Shown here: positions 10,531-19,295 of the stretch, piece after piece
Layout of the letters: every line of letters begins with the position of its first letter
Position numbering within the stretch: position 1 is the stretch's first letter
Assembly: GCF_023555495.1 (NCBI RefSeq)
Contig: NZ_JALCZO010000002.1
Span: 186,001-250,000, forward strand
Origin: Polaribacter sp. Z022
GTDB taxonomy: Bacteria > Bacteroidota > Bacteroidia > Flavobacteriales > Flavobacteriaceae
Length of the DNA stretch: 64,000 nt
Reading direction: 5' to 3'
Made by a program: the position numbers and the translations under genes
The notes under the pieces: model-generated
What the model was told of the DNA's origin: nothing
What the model saw: the letters and a program-made list of their open reading frames with translations, nothing else
Database searches by the model: none

Positions 10531-11118
10531 ATGAAAAAGATACTTTTTATTTTAATAGCTTTTTTAACTCTTAATGTTTTTGCACAACCTCCTGGAGGAA
10601 GGGGTAGAAGAGGTGATGGTCAAGGTCCTTCATCTAATAATAATCAAAAAGCACAAAAATTTAATGCTAGTAATGTAGCTAGAATTTTTTATTATGATAT
10701 TGATAAAGCAATAAAGAAAACAAAAGTTAAAAAAGAAGAAAAGCAATTATCTATTAAAAAGATAATTAAAAACTACAATTTAAAAATTAAAGAAATTTCA
10801 TTTTTAAACTCTCAAAAGTTTTCAGATTTAAATCTTGTTGTCAATTCTGGTTCAAAAAATATTTTACCAGAAGAAAGAATGAAAATGAGGAAAAAAGTTA
10901 ATGAAATTATTCGCCCAATAAGAGATGAAATTCATGAGCTTGAAAAGGAGTTAAATAATAATTTAGAAGAAGTTTTAACTGAAAAGCAATTTAAAAAGTG
11001 GTTAAAATACCAGAAAACTCAAAGAGAAAAATTAATGCCCAAAAGAGCTCAAAACGGTCAAGGTCAGAGACAAAGACAAGGGGGGATGAATAATGGTAGA
11101 GGAATGAGAAGGCAATAA
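10531..11118 (+). CDS. Secreted Spy-like helical protein with Gly/Arg-rich tail
   Basis: The 195-residue protein has a clear signal peptide (KKILFILIAFLTLNVFAQ), a PPGGRGRR stretch, a charged helical core, a segment LTEKQFKKWLKYQKTQREKL resembling the LTxxQ motif of Spy/CpxP periplasmic chaperones, and a C-terminal tail of Gly, Gln and Arg. It is paralogous to the product at 12247-12792: both contain IFYYDIDKAIKK-like and FSD segments. The pair flanks an lpxD-like gene. Its function is unknown; periplasmic chaperone-like or RNA-binding-like roles are guesses. Confidence 0.7.
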   Translation: MKKILFILIAFLTLNVFAQPPGGRGRRGDGQGPSSNNNQKAQKFNASNVARIFYYDIDKAIKKTKVKKEEKQLSIKKIIKNYNLKIKEISFLNSQKFSDLNLVVNSGSKNILPEERMKMRKKVNEIIRPIRDEIHELEKELNNNLEEVLTEKQFKKWLKYQKTQREKLMPKRAQNGQGQRQRQGGMNNGRGMRRQ

Positions 11119-11126
11119 ATAAAATG

Positions 11127-11150
11127 AATCCAACTTTTGTTGGATTTTTT
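11127..11150 (+). terminator. Rho-independent terminator
   Basis: AATCCAAC-TTTT-GTTGGATT followed by four more T residues, 9 bases after the stop of the secreted Spy-like protein. Confidence 0.8.
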
Positions 11151-11218
11151 AATTATAAGAAATCTATTATTTGTTAAAATATAAAAAGCTATTTTTAGAA
11201 AAATTATAAAACTTAAAT

Positions 11219-12205
11219 ATGAAATTATTCACCGTTAAAGAAATCAACTCACTTTTAAATGGTGAATTAATTGGTAATTGTTCTGATAACATTTATGCTC
11301 CAGAGCAAATTGAAAATGCAGTAAAAGGAAATATAACTTTTATTGGGAACTCTAAATATGCTCGTTTATGGGAAAAATCTAATGCAAGTATCGCTATTGT
11401 TTATGATGGAATAAAAATTATACCAAGAGAAGGTAAAGCATTTATTAAAGTTAAAAATCCAGATTTAGCCATGGCAGTTTTATTAGAAGCCTTTGAACCA
11501 GAGGCACCTTTTTTTGAAACAGATATTCATGAAACAGCAGTTATTGATAAATCTGTTAAATTGGGTAAAGGATGTAAAATAGGAGCAAATTCTTTTATTG
11601 GTAAAAATGTTGTTTTAGGAGATGATGTTATAATTTATCCTAATGTTTCAATTTTTGATAATACAACAATTGGAAATAAAACTATTATTTGGTCTGGAAC
11701 AGTTATAAGAGAAAGAAGTGTAATTGGTAGTAATTGCATTTTTCATACAAATGTAAGTATTGGAGCAGATGGTTTTGGTTACAGACCTAGTGAAAAAGGG
11801 TTGACTAAAATAATTCATATTGGTAATGTTGTTATAGGTAATGCTGTAGAAATTGGAGCAAATTCTTGTGTAGATAGAGGAAAATTTAGTTCAACTATTT
11901 TAGGAGATGGATGTAAAATAGATAATTTAGTACAAATTGGTCATAATTCTGTTTTAGGAAAATGTTGTATTATGGCAGGAAGCAGTGGATTAGCGGGTTC
12001 TGTAACTTTAGGAGATGGTGTAATTATAGGAGGAAGTGCATCTATTAAAGATCATGTTACAATACATTCTGGAGCTAAAGTTGGTGCAGGTTCTGGTGTT
12101 ATTGCTGATGTTCCTGCAGGTAAAACTGTTGTAGGTTACCCTGCTTGTGACTCAAGAGAAAAAATGAAACAATGGGTAGCTTTACGTAAACTAGGAAGAA
12201 ATTAG
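11219..12205 (+). CDS. lpxD: LpxD-like UDP-3-O-acylglucosamine N-acyltransferase
   Basis: The 328-residue protein has an N-terminal uridine-binding domain (TVKEINSLLNGELIGN, FIGNSKYARL) and a long left-handed beta-helix of hexapeptide repeats from about residue 100. The catalytic-type histidine lies in DNLVQIGHNSVLG. It would add the N-linked hydroxyacyl chain to UDP-3-O-acyl-glucosamine in lipid A synthesis. It stands apart from other lpx genes and is flanked by two paralogous secreted proteins, so it may be a second LpxD copy with a specialised role. The acyl donor preference is unknown. Confidence 0.8.
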   Translation: MKLFTVKEINSLLNGELIGNCSDNIYAPEQIENAVKGNITFIGNSKYARLWEKSNASIAIVYDGIKIIPREGKAFIKVKNPDLAMAVLLEAFEPEAPFFETDIHETAVIDKSVKLGKGCKIGANSFIGKNVVLGDDVIIYPNVSIFDNTTIGNKTIIWSGTVIRERSVIGSNCIFHTNVSIGADGFGYRPSEKGLTKIIHIGNVVIGNAVEIGANSCVDRGKFSSTILGDGCKIDNLVQIGHNSVLGKCCIMAGSSGLAGSVTLGDGVIIGGSASIKDHVTIHSGAKVGAGSGVIADVPAGKTVVGYPACDSREKMKQWVALRKLGRN

Positions 12206-12246
12206 AATTCTTAGAAGTATTATTGTTATTTTTGAGAAAAAAGAAA

Positions 12247-12792
12247 ATGAAAAAAATACTATTTACCCTAATTACTTTATGCTCCTTAAATATTTTAGCT
12301 CAAAATTCTAGTAGAAATCTTTCTCAAAAAGACATACTTGCAATGGGAACAGTAAAGTTTAAAGCAAGTGATGCATCTGGTATATTTTATTATGATATTG
12401 ATAATGTTATAAAAAAGGTAAAAATTAAAGATGCTGAAAAACAATCTTTAATAAAAGAGGTTTTAAAAAAATACAATGAAGAGATTAAAATAATCTCGCA
12501 AACAAATAGACAAAATTTTTCGGACATAGATGTTGTAATAAAGTCTATGGAAAGTATAAAAGATCCAACTACTAAAAGTAGAATTCTTAAAAAAGTTGAA
12601 GGATTTATTAAACCTATTAAAAGCGAAGTTGAACTTTTAGAAAAAGAGTTAAACTTAAAACTAAAAAATTTACTTTCTGAAAAGCAAAATAAAAAATGGT
12701 TGAAATTTCAAAATAAAGAAAAAGAGAAAAGATTGCCTGCTATTGGTGTAAAAAGAACCCTTAAATATATGGTTCAAACAAAAAAATATTAA
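12247..12792 (+). CDS. Secreted Spy-like helical protein, paralogue of 10531-11118
   Basis: With the start at ATG 12247 the 181-residue protein begins with a proper signal peptide (KKILFTLITLCSLNILAQ); a longer frame from 12223 would put eight charged residues in front and is unlikely. The mature part shares IFYYDIDNVIKK, KQSLIKEVLKKYN and a KWLKFQNKEKEKRLP end region with the paralogue but lacks its Gly/Arg-rich tail. It lies 41 bases after the lpxD-like gene. Its function is unknown. Confidence 0.7.
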   Translation: MKKILFTLITLCSLNILAQNSSRNLSQKDILAMGTVKFKASDASGIFYYDIDNVIKKVKIKDAEKQSLIKEVLKKYNEEIKIISQTNRQNFSDIDVVIKSMESIKDPTTKSRILKKVEGFIKPIKSEVELLEKELNLKLKNLLSEKQNKKWLKFQNKEKEKRLPAIGVKRTLKYMVQTKKY

Positions 12793-12885
12793 TAGTAGAC
12801 CTTAAACTACTTTTTTTATTTGCTACTTATATGTTAAAAAAAAATAAATAACGATATTTGCGATTCAACAAACTAATTACGAATT

Positions 12886-13068
12886 ATGGGAATGAATAAA
12901 AATACTGTCCTTGGTTGGGCAACATTAATAATGATAGTTGTAGGACTTGGATTAATCGCAATTGGAATTTTTAAATATAGAGAAGTTTCTGCTTGGGGTT
13001 TTGCAGCTGTTGGTGTTGGTTTCTTTTCTATAGCCTGGGTTTTTAACGCCTTAAAAGGAAGAGTATAA
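12886..13068 (+). CDS. Small two-helix membrane protein (CAL67264-type)
   Basis: The 60-residue protein consists of two transmembrane helices (VLGWATLIMIVVGLGLIAIG and WGFAAVGVGFFSIAWVF) joined by a short charged loop, with a basic end. I recognise it as the small flavobacterial membrane family named CAL67264, usually found next to ettA as here (57 bases upstream). No function is known; co-transcription with ettA is likely. Confidence 0.75.
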   Translation: MGMNKNTVLGWATLIMIVVGLGLIAIGIFKYREVSAWGFAAVGVGFFSIAWVFNALKGRV

Positions 13069-13125
13069 AGTCTACATTTTTAGTAGCAATTTTCAAAACT
13101 AATTTTTCAAATAAAATATAATAAA

Positions 13126-14817
13126 ATGTCAGACGATAAGAAAGTCATTTTTTCAATGAATAAGGTTTCTAAAACCTATCAATCAACAGGGAAACAAGTA
13201 TTAAAAGATATCTATTTAAGTTTTTTCTATGGAGCAAAAATTGGTATTCTTGGTTTAAACGGATCAGGTAAATCAACATTATTAAAAATTATTGCAGGTG
13301 TAGAAAAGAATTTTCAAGGAGATGTAACTTTTTCTCCAGGATATAAAGTTGGGTATTTAGAGCAAGAACCTCAATTAGATCCAGAAAAAACAGTTATAGA
13401 AGTTGTAAGAGAAGGAGTTGCAGAAACAGTTGCAATTTTAGATGAATACAACAAAATAAACGACATGTTTGGTTTAGAAGAAGTCTATTCTGATGCAGAT
13501 AAGATGGAAAAACTAATGAACCAACAAGCAGAATTACAAGATAAAATTGATGCTGCCAATGCTTGGGAATTAGATACCAAATTAGAAATTGCAATGGATG
13601 CATTAAGAACTCCAGATTCTGATAAGAAAATTGGTGTACTTTCTGGAGGAGAAAAAAGACGTGTGGCTCTATGTAGATTATTATTACAAGAACCAGAAAT
13701 TTTATTATTAGATGAGCCTACCAACCATTTAGATGCAGAATCTGTACATTGGTTAGAACATCATTTAGCACAATATAAAGGTACTGTAATTGCAGTAACG
13801 CATGATAGATATTTCTTAGACAATGTTGCTGGTTGGATTCTTGAATTAGATAGAGGAGAAGGAATTCCTTGGAAAGGAAACTATTCTTCTTGGTTAGATC
13901 AAAAATCTAATAGAATGGCACAAGAAAGCAAAACAGCTTCTAAGCGTCAAAAAACATTAGAAAGAGAGTTAGAATGGGTTCGTCAAGGAGCAAAAGGTCG
14001 TCAAACAAAGCAAAAAGCGCGTTTGAAAAACTATGACAAATTAATGAGTCAAGACCAAAAACAAGTTGATGAGAAATTAGAAATTTATATACCTAATGGT
14101 CCACGTTTAGGAACCAATGTTATTGAAGCTACAGGGGTTTCTAAAGCTTTTGATGATAAGATATTATATGAAAATTTAGAATTTAATCTTCCTCAAGCAG
14201 GTATTGTTGGTATTATTGGTCCTAATGGAGCTGGTAAAACAACTATTTTTAAAATGATTATGGGAGAAGAAACTCCTGATAATGGAAGTTTTAAGGTAGG
14301 TGAAACAGCAAAAATTGCCTATGTAGATCAAGCACACTCAGATATTGATCCAAATAAAACAATTTGGGAAAACTTTTCTGACGGTCAAGATTTAGTAATG
14401 ATGGGAGGTAAGCAGGTTAATTCTAGAGCTTATTTAAGTCGTTTTAATTTTTCTGGAAGTGAACAGAATAAAAAAGTAAATACACTTTCTGGAGGAGAAA
14501 GAAACAGATTGCATTTAGCAATGACGCTTAAAGAAGAAGGTAACGTTTTACTTTTGGATGAGCCAACAAATGATTTAGATGTAAATACTTTAAGAGCTTT
14601 AGAAGAAGGTTTAGAAAACTTTGCAGGTTGTGCAGTTGTAATTTCGCACGATAGATGGTTTTTAGATAGAATCTGTACACACATCTTAGCTTTTGAAGGT
14701 AATAGTGAAGTATATTTCTTTGAAGGTTCTTTTTCTGATTATGAAGAAAATAAAAAGAAACGTTTAGGAGGAGACTTAATGCCTAAACGTATTAAATACA
14801 AGAAGTTAATTAGATAA
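13126..14817 (+). CDS. ettA: EttA, energy-dependent translational throttle ABC-F ATPase
   Basis: The 563-residue protein has two ABC ATPase domains and no membrane part. Walker A motifs are GLNGSGKST (about 43-51) and GPNGAGKTT; signature motifs are LSGGEKRRVAL and LSGGERNRLHL; Walker B/acidic motifs are LLLDEPTNHLD and LLLDEPTNDLD. The 81-residue-type linker rich in basic residues (RQGAKGRQTKQKARLKNYDK) is the ribosome-facing P-site interaction motif region. EttA binds the ribosomal E site and gates early elongation according to ATP/ADP. Length and motifs match EttA rather than Uup or YbiT. Confidence 0.92.
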   Translation: MSDDKKVIFSMNKVSKTYQSTGKQVLKDIYLSFFYGAKIGILGLNGSGKSTLLKIIAGVEKNFQGDVTFSPGYKVGYLEQEPQLDPEKTVIEVVREGVAETVAILDEYNKINDMFGLEEVYSDADKMEKLMNQQAELQDKIDAANAWELDTKLEIAMDALRTPDSDKKIGVLSGGEKRRVALCRLLLQEPEILLLDEPTNHLDAESVHWLEHHLAQYKGTVIAVTHDRYFLDNVAGWILELDRGEGIPWKGNYSSWLDQKSNRMAQESKTASKRQKTLERELEWVRQGAKGRQTKQKARLKNYDKLMSQDQKQVDEKLEIYIPNGPRLGTNVIEATGVSKAFDDKILYENLEFNLPQAGIVGIIGPNGAGKTTIFKMIMGEETPDNGSFKVGETAKIAYVDQAHSDIDPNKTIWENFSDGQDLVMMGGKQVNSRAYLSRFNFSGSEQNKKVNTLSGGERNRLHLAMTLKEEGNVLLLDEPTNDLDVNTLRALEEGLENFAGCAVVISHDRWFLDRICTHILAFEGNSEVYFFEGSFSDYEENKKKRLGGDLMPKRIKYKKLIR

Positions 14818-14946
14818 TTAGCTAAATATATTTCTATTTAATTTTTATTGAGCTATGATAATAGTCATAGTTAAAAATTTAGGTAAAACTTATTTTTAAT
14901 AGTTGTTCAAAAAGAACAATTTCAATAATAATTAAATAGAAATATT

Positions 14947-16257
14947 ATGAAAAAATATTTGTTAAAACTTTCTTTTCTAATGCTTTCTGCATTAGTTTAT
15001 GGTCAAGCAGGTCATGTTATGCAAGGTGTTGGAGCCGTTAATATGTCTATGGGAGGAGCTGCAACAGCACAACCTTTAGATATTTCTGGTGCTTTACAAT
15101 GGAATCCTGCATCTATTTCAACGTTTAATGATAAAATAATAAAACTTGATGTAGGTTTATTCTTTTCTTCTCCAAAATTATATTCTACGGTTCCAGAATT
15201 TGATAATTTGGGTCAACCAACAGGAAATTTCTTTTCTGGTTCAACAGAAGATGATAGAGGTGTATCTCCTATGCCAGCAATAGCTATGGTTTGGGGTAAA
15301 GAAGATAGTAAGCATACTTTTGGAGTATCAGCATTTGGTATTAGTGGATTTGGAGTTACTTTTCCAGAAAGTACAACAAACCCTATAAATATGCCACAAA
15401 GTATGGGTGGTTTTGGTAGAATAGAATCAGATTATATGTTAATGCAAGTAGGGTTAACTTGGGCATATGAACTAACAGATAAATTATCTTTAGGTGTACA
15501 AACAAATTTTAATTATGCAGCTTTAGAGTTAATGCCAAACCCAACAGCGAATCCAACTGCAGCAGGATATCCTTCTACAGATAAAGCTTCAGCAACTGGT
15601 TTTGGAGCTCAACTTGGTGCATTTTACGACTCACAAAAGGGATTGAAATTGGGTGTTTCTTATAAAACAACTCAAAGTTTTAGCGATTTTGATTTTGATA
15701 ATACTTATTTAGACGCAACAACAGGTACTAATAGTTTTAATATGGATTATCCTGCTATTTTATCGCTAGGTTTAGGATATTCTAAAAATGATTTTGATTT
15801 TGCATTAGATTATAGAAATGTAAACTATGAAAACACAGATGGATTTTCAGAAACGGGTTGGACAAACACAGCTTCTGTAGCTGGTTTTGGTTGGAAAAAT
15901 ATTTCTATTATTTCTGCAGGATTACAATTTAAAGGAATTGATAAGTTGCCATTACGTTTAGGATATACTTTTAGTAAAAATCCTATAGAAAATGAAGTAG
16001 CTTTTTATAACATTCCTGCAACTGCAATTATAAAAAATGCATACCAACTTGGATTTAGTTATTTAATAAGTGATAAATTTACTTTAGATGGAGTTTATCA
16101 TTATGGAACTAGTAATGGAAAAACTACAGGTCAGTTACTAAACCCAATGTTTGCAAGTCCTACAAATATGTATGGTGCTATTCCTGGTAGCGAAGTTTCT
16201 TATGAAATGAATACTTCTATGTTAATGTTTGGTTTTAGTTACAATTTTAGCAAATAA
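14947..16257 (+). CDS. OmpP1/FadL family outer-membrane transporter
   Basis: The 436-residue protein has a signal peptide ending at VYGQ, a FadL-like N-terminus (GHVMQGVGAVNMSMGGAATAQPLDISGALQWNPAS, where the NPA motif is the family hallmark), and a C-terminal beta-barrel ending with the aromatic residue pattern FGFSYNF. FadL proteins let hydrophobic compounds such as long-chain fatty acids cross the outer membrane. It is a single gene with a strong terminator 25 bases after its stop. The substrate is not readable from sequence. Confidence 0.85.
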   Translation: MKKYLLKLSFLMLSALVYGQAGHVMQGVGAVNMSMGGAATAQPLDISGALQWNPASISTFNDKIIKLDVGLFFSSPKLYSTVPEFDNLGQPTGNFFSGSTEDDRGVSPMPAIAMVWGKEDSKHTFGVSAFGISGFGVTFPESTTNPINMPQSMGGFGRIESDYMLMQVGLTWAYELTDKLSLGVQTNFNYAALELMPNPTANPTAAGYPSTDKASATGFGAQLGAFYDSQKGLKLGVSYKTTQSFSDFDFDNTYLDATTGTNSFNMDYPAILSLGLGYSKNDFDFALDYRNVNYENTDGFSETGWTNTASVAGFGWKNISIISAGLQFKGIDKLPLRLGYTFSKNPIENEVAFYNIPATAIIKNAYQLGFSYLISDKFTLDGVYHYGTSNGKTTGQLLNPMFASPTNMYGAIPGSEVSYEMNTSMLMFGFSYNFSK

Positions 16258-16282
16258 AAGATAACTTTAATTAATACACATA

Positions 16283-16316
16283 AAAAGCCTCATTTCTATA
16301 AAGAAATGAGGCTTTT
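16283..16316. terminator. Bidirectional terminator
   Basis: AAAAGCCTCATTTCT (16283-16297) pairs perfectly with AGAAATGAGGCTTTT (16302-16316) around a 4-base loop. It separates the FadL-type gene from the convergent secreted-protein gene ending at 16434. Confidence 0.88.
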
Positions 16317-16433
16317 AACTTCTACTTTTTCTATCACAACTAATTAGTAGTTAGTTGGTGTTCTTTTTCATTTTATGATATTACAAAAATATAGAACTAC
16401 CTGTTAAATAAACCACGTATAAATACCTGTTTT

Positions 16434-17324
16434 TTAACTTCTTCTTTTTCTTTCATTTTTATTAACTACTTTTCTTTTAGTTTTTTTATCTAATGTTCTA
16501 CCAGTTGTACTTGGTTTTCTATTAACATTTCTTTCAGTTCTATTTATTGTATTAGAGTTTCTATTTGTTTTAACAGTAGCTCTTCTTGTACTTGTATTTT
16601 CTCTAGTTATCTTTTTATCTGTATTTACAGAAGTTGGTTTTCTATAAGTAGAATTGCTTCTTCTTGTGTTTTGTTTAGGAGTATTCTTTAAAATTGTTGA
16701 AGCTGGTTTTCTTCTTCTTAAAGTTTTACTTCTTTTACCAATTTTTGCATTCGGATTTGCTCTATAGTAATAGTAATTTTTATCTTCTCTAATTTTAGAA
16801 TAGTTTCTTCTAAAGTCACTTCTATAGAAATAAGCGTCATTATAATTAAAAATATCACCAATATTTAAATTTATTCTGAAACCATTATGATTATAGTAGT
16901 TATTCTTTACAGTTCCGTAAAATATAGGATTTCCCCAATAATTATATCTTACTCTTAAATTCCCCACATTTGTTAATTGACCTCTATAATATCTTATAAA
17001 AACGTTTCCAATTCTAGTTACATTTCCTGATCTATCATAATTAATAAATGCATTTCCAATTCTGCTAATTCTACCTCTGTAATCTCTATCAATTCTAACA
17101 CCTCTATCTCTACCATTGTTAAAATAGGTATCATTATAATGTGTGTTAAAATCAAACTCTCCATTTGTAAAAACAAAAAATTCAATTCCACGTTCAACAA
17201 AGTTTACGGCTTCGTTATAAGAGTAATTAAACCCAAATCTGTTTGGTAATTCATTGCCATTTTTGGCTTCAACAGTAGAAACCATCATGATCATTCCTAA
17301 TAATATAAGTACACCTTTTTTCAT
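16434..17324 (-). CDS. Secreted protein with basic low-complexity C-terminus, unknown function
   Basis: The 296-residue protein starts with a signal peptide (MKKGVLILLGMIMMVSTVEA). Next come short repeated strand-like units rich in Asn, Arg and Tyr (YRGRISRIGNAFINYDRSG; RIGNVFIRYYRGQ; VGNLRVRYNYWG) from about residue 75 to 140, and then a strongly basic Arg/Lys/Thr/Asn tail of about 100 residues ending KRKVVNKNERKRRS. The repeats look like a small beta propeller or beta-solenoid. The tail could bind nucleic acid or acidic polymers. The family occurs in flavobacteria without known function. Confidence 0.7.
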   Translation of the reverse strand: MKKGVLILLGMIMMVSTVEAKNGNELPNRFGFNYSYNEAVNFVERGIEFFVFTNGEFDFNTHYNDTYFNNGRDRGVRIDRDYRGRISRIGNAFINYDRSGNVTRIGNVFIRYYRGQLTNVGNLRVRYNYWGNPIFYGTVKNNYYNHNGFRINLNIGDIFNYNDAYFYRSDFRRNYSKIREDKNYYYYRANPNAKIGKRSKTLRRRKPASTILKNTPKQNTRRSNSTYRKPTSVNTDKKITRENTSTRRATVKTNRNSNTINRTERNVNRKPSTTGRTLDKKTKRKVVNKNERKRRS

Positions 17325-17569
17325 AATATATGGTTTTAAGGGTTTTGCCTACTCTAATTACTTTTCGGCTTCCGTATTTGATTATCATAATTTCAAAGAG
17401 TGTGCCAAAAAAATATTTAATTTATATGTTTTAGAATTTAATATTAAATTATTGACATATAATGTGTTGTTTTTTAGTTATTTATATTTGTGTGAAAAAA
17501 GTTTTAAAAAAGAGAAATATCTTGTAAATTGACTCACCTTTTAACGACCAAAAACGAAATTATTTATTT

Positions 17570-18067
17570 ATGATTGATGCTATTGAAAAAAACTTACAAA
17601 GAGGTATAAATTTATTAAATAAAATTTCTGATGATCAGTTTGCAGATGCTTCTGTAGCTCCTTACTATTCTAGCATTGGTTGTCATATGCGTCACATATT
17701 AGATGTATTTTCTTGTGTTTTTGATGGTTTAGAAACTAATAGTATTTATTTAAATAAAAGAAATAGAAATCAGTTAGTAGAACAAAAAACGAACTTAGGG
17801 ATTGATTATTTTGAGAGTATCATTAACAAGTTAAAGCAATTAGATGCATCAGATTTTGAAAAAAGTTATGCAGTTACAGATGATTTAGGTTTAGGAGTTG
17901 AAACTGCTAATTATACTCTAGGAGCAATTTTAATGCAAGCACATAGTCATGCAATTCATCATTTTGCAAGTGTAGGATATATTATTTACCATTTAGGATT
18001 AGAATTACCAGATGCAGATTTTGGTTTCAATCCATCAACTCCAAAGGTTAACTTACAAAGAAATTAG
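17570..18067 (+). CDS. DinB-like four-helix metal-binding protein
   Basis: The 165-residue all-helical protein has histidines spaced as in the DinB/YfiT superfamily: CHMRHILD near residue 46 and HSHAIHHFASVGYI near residue 127, which would bind one divalent metal. Members include thiol-dependent transferases and proteins of unknown role. A TATATTTG element at 17483-17490 could be its -7 box. Its 3' end overlaps the convergent gene at 18053 by 15 bases. Confidence 0.75.
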   Translation: MIDAIEKNLQRGINLLNKISDDQFADASVAPYYSSIGCHMRHILDVFSCVFDGLETNSIYLNKRNRNQLVEQKTNLGIDYFESIINKLKQLDASDFEKSYAVTDDLGLGVETANYTLGAILMQAHSHAIHHFASVGYIIYHLGLELPDADFGFNPSTPKVNLQRN

Positions 18068-19048
18068 AAAAGTATAAATTTTATTATTTTGAACAATTAT
18101 AGCTTCTTTGCAATTTGTAGGATGTATAAATTTGTAATTATTTAAATGATTAAAACAAGTTTTATCAATTGTAAATAATTTTTCAAAATCTTTATTTCCA
18201 ACAGAATTATATCTCGAAATTTTATAATATTTATCATCAATTTTTTCTTCAATATTAAACCAAGCACCACTTCCAATACCTCCTAACCAAGTTCCTTTAT
18301 TTAATGTAAATACTTTAATGTCTGGTTGTTCTGTTCCTATTAAATTGGGTTCTCCTTTAAACCTTTTAAAAAATGAAGCCTTATATTCTTTTGTGATAGA
18401 TCTATTTTTATATTCAGATAATTGCTGTTTATAAATAGTATATATTTTATTATTACTGGTTCCTTTTATTACATTTCCTATTGGACTTGGTGTAAATAAA
18501 TTAGATTTTTTTAAATAATTCTTAATTTTTTTATTTGTTGTTGATTCAATAATTGTATCTGTAACAAATCTTGCACAATTAGTTCCGTTTTTTATAAAAG
18601 CACCATAAGGAATCTCTTTTTTATTTATTAATTGATGAATAAAATTTTTAGCTGTATTATAATCAATTTCATCATTAATGCTTGCAACCAATCTACCCTC
18701 ACCGTGTGTTTTTTCTGGGTGTTTTTCTAACCAAAGTAAAATGTCTTTTAAATTAGTTAATTCTCCATTACTAAAATTTGCTTTTAAAGTAACAGCAACA
18801 TCTGGATCTGTTTCTTTACAACGTACACGTCCATTTCCATAAGTTGTAATATATCTTCCAAAATCGAAATAATTAATTTCTGAATGTTCTTTTTTAATTA
18901 AAAGTAATGCAGCATGTCCTGCTTGTACAGCATGTTTACCACCAATACCAATTTTTGGCCAAATCTTGCTAGATTTTTCCCAATAAGCAGGTCTTACAAC
19001 AGTATCTGGGTAAGAGAGAATAACAATGATTCCATCAGAATTTTGCAT
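18053..19048 (-). CDS. Uncharacterised protein, possible permuted papain-like fold (DUF6695-like)
   Basis: The 331-residue protein is of a kind I associate with DUF6695 in flavobacteria. A histidine in KHAVQAGHAALLLI (about residues 38-51) precedes a cysteine in FIKNGTNCARFVTD (about 150-163). His-before-Cys order with GH..LL and NC motifs resembles circularly permuted NlpC/P60-type cysteine peptidases or acyltransferases. No signal peptide is visible. It is followed by a small membrane protein gene and murQ on the same strand, so a cell-wall link is possible but inferred only from context. Confidence 0.6.
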   Translation of the reverse strand: MQNSDGIIVILSYPDTVVRPAYWEKSSKIWPKIGIGGKHAVQAGHAALLLIKKEHSEINYFDFGRYITTYGNGRVRCKETDPDVAVTLKANFSNGELTNLKDILLWLEKHPEKTHGEGRLVASINDEIDYNTAKNFIHQLINKKEIPYGAFIKNGTNCARFVTDTIIESTTNKKIKNYLKKSNLFTPSPIGNVIKGTSNNKIYTIYKQQLSEYKNRSITKEYKASFFKRFKGEPNLIGTEQPDIKVFTLNKGTWLGGIGSGAWFNIEEKIDDKYYKISRYNSVGNKDFEKLFTIDKTCFNHLNNYKFIHPTNCKEAIIVQNNKIYTFLISL

Positions 19049-19052
19049 TCGT

Positions 19053-19295
19053 TTAATTATTAAATAAAGCTTTTAGTAAAATTTTGAAAGTTTTAAAAGC
19101 AAAGTAAATTGTAAAAAGTATGAGTAAACCTGCAATGATTAAAATAATAAAAGAAATAAATTCTTTTGGTGTGTCATTAAACTTTTTTAAAGCTTTAAAG
19201 CCTATAGTTAATGTAATAGGAGAAGCAATAAAAAGAAAAACTAAAATACCTAAATACTTTAATCCTTTACTTAATAAATTTACATCTGTACTCAT
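19053..19295 (-). CDS. Small two-helix membrane protein (DUF6095-like)
   Basis: The 80-residue protein has two hydrophobic helices (LGILVFLFIASPITLTIGF and FISFIILIIAGLLILFTIYF) separated by a charged loop. Its start overlaps the murQ stop by 4 bases, so the two are translationally coupled. I associate this size and position with DUF6095 of flavobacteria. Function unknown. Confidence 0.7.
   Translation of the reverse strand: MSTDVNLLSKGLKYLGILVFLFIASPITLTIGFKALKKFNDTPKEFISFIILIIAGLLILFTIYFAFKTFKILLKALFNN

Noticed and set aside
17254-17532. 92-codon plus-strand frame between 17254 and 17532
   Set aside because: It starts within the secreted-protein signal region on the other strand and continues through AT-rich intergenic DNA; no family.
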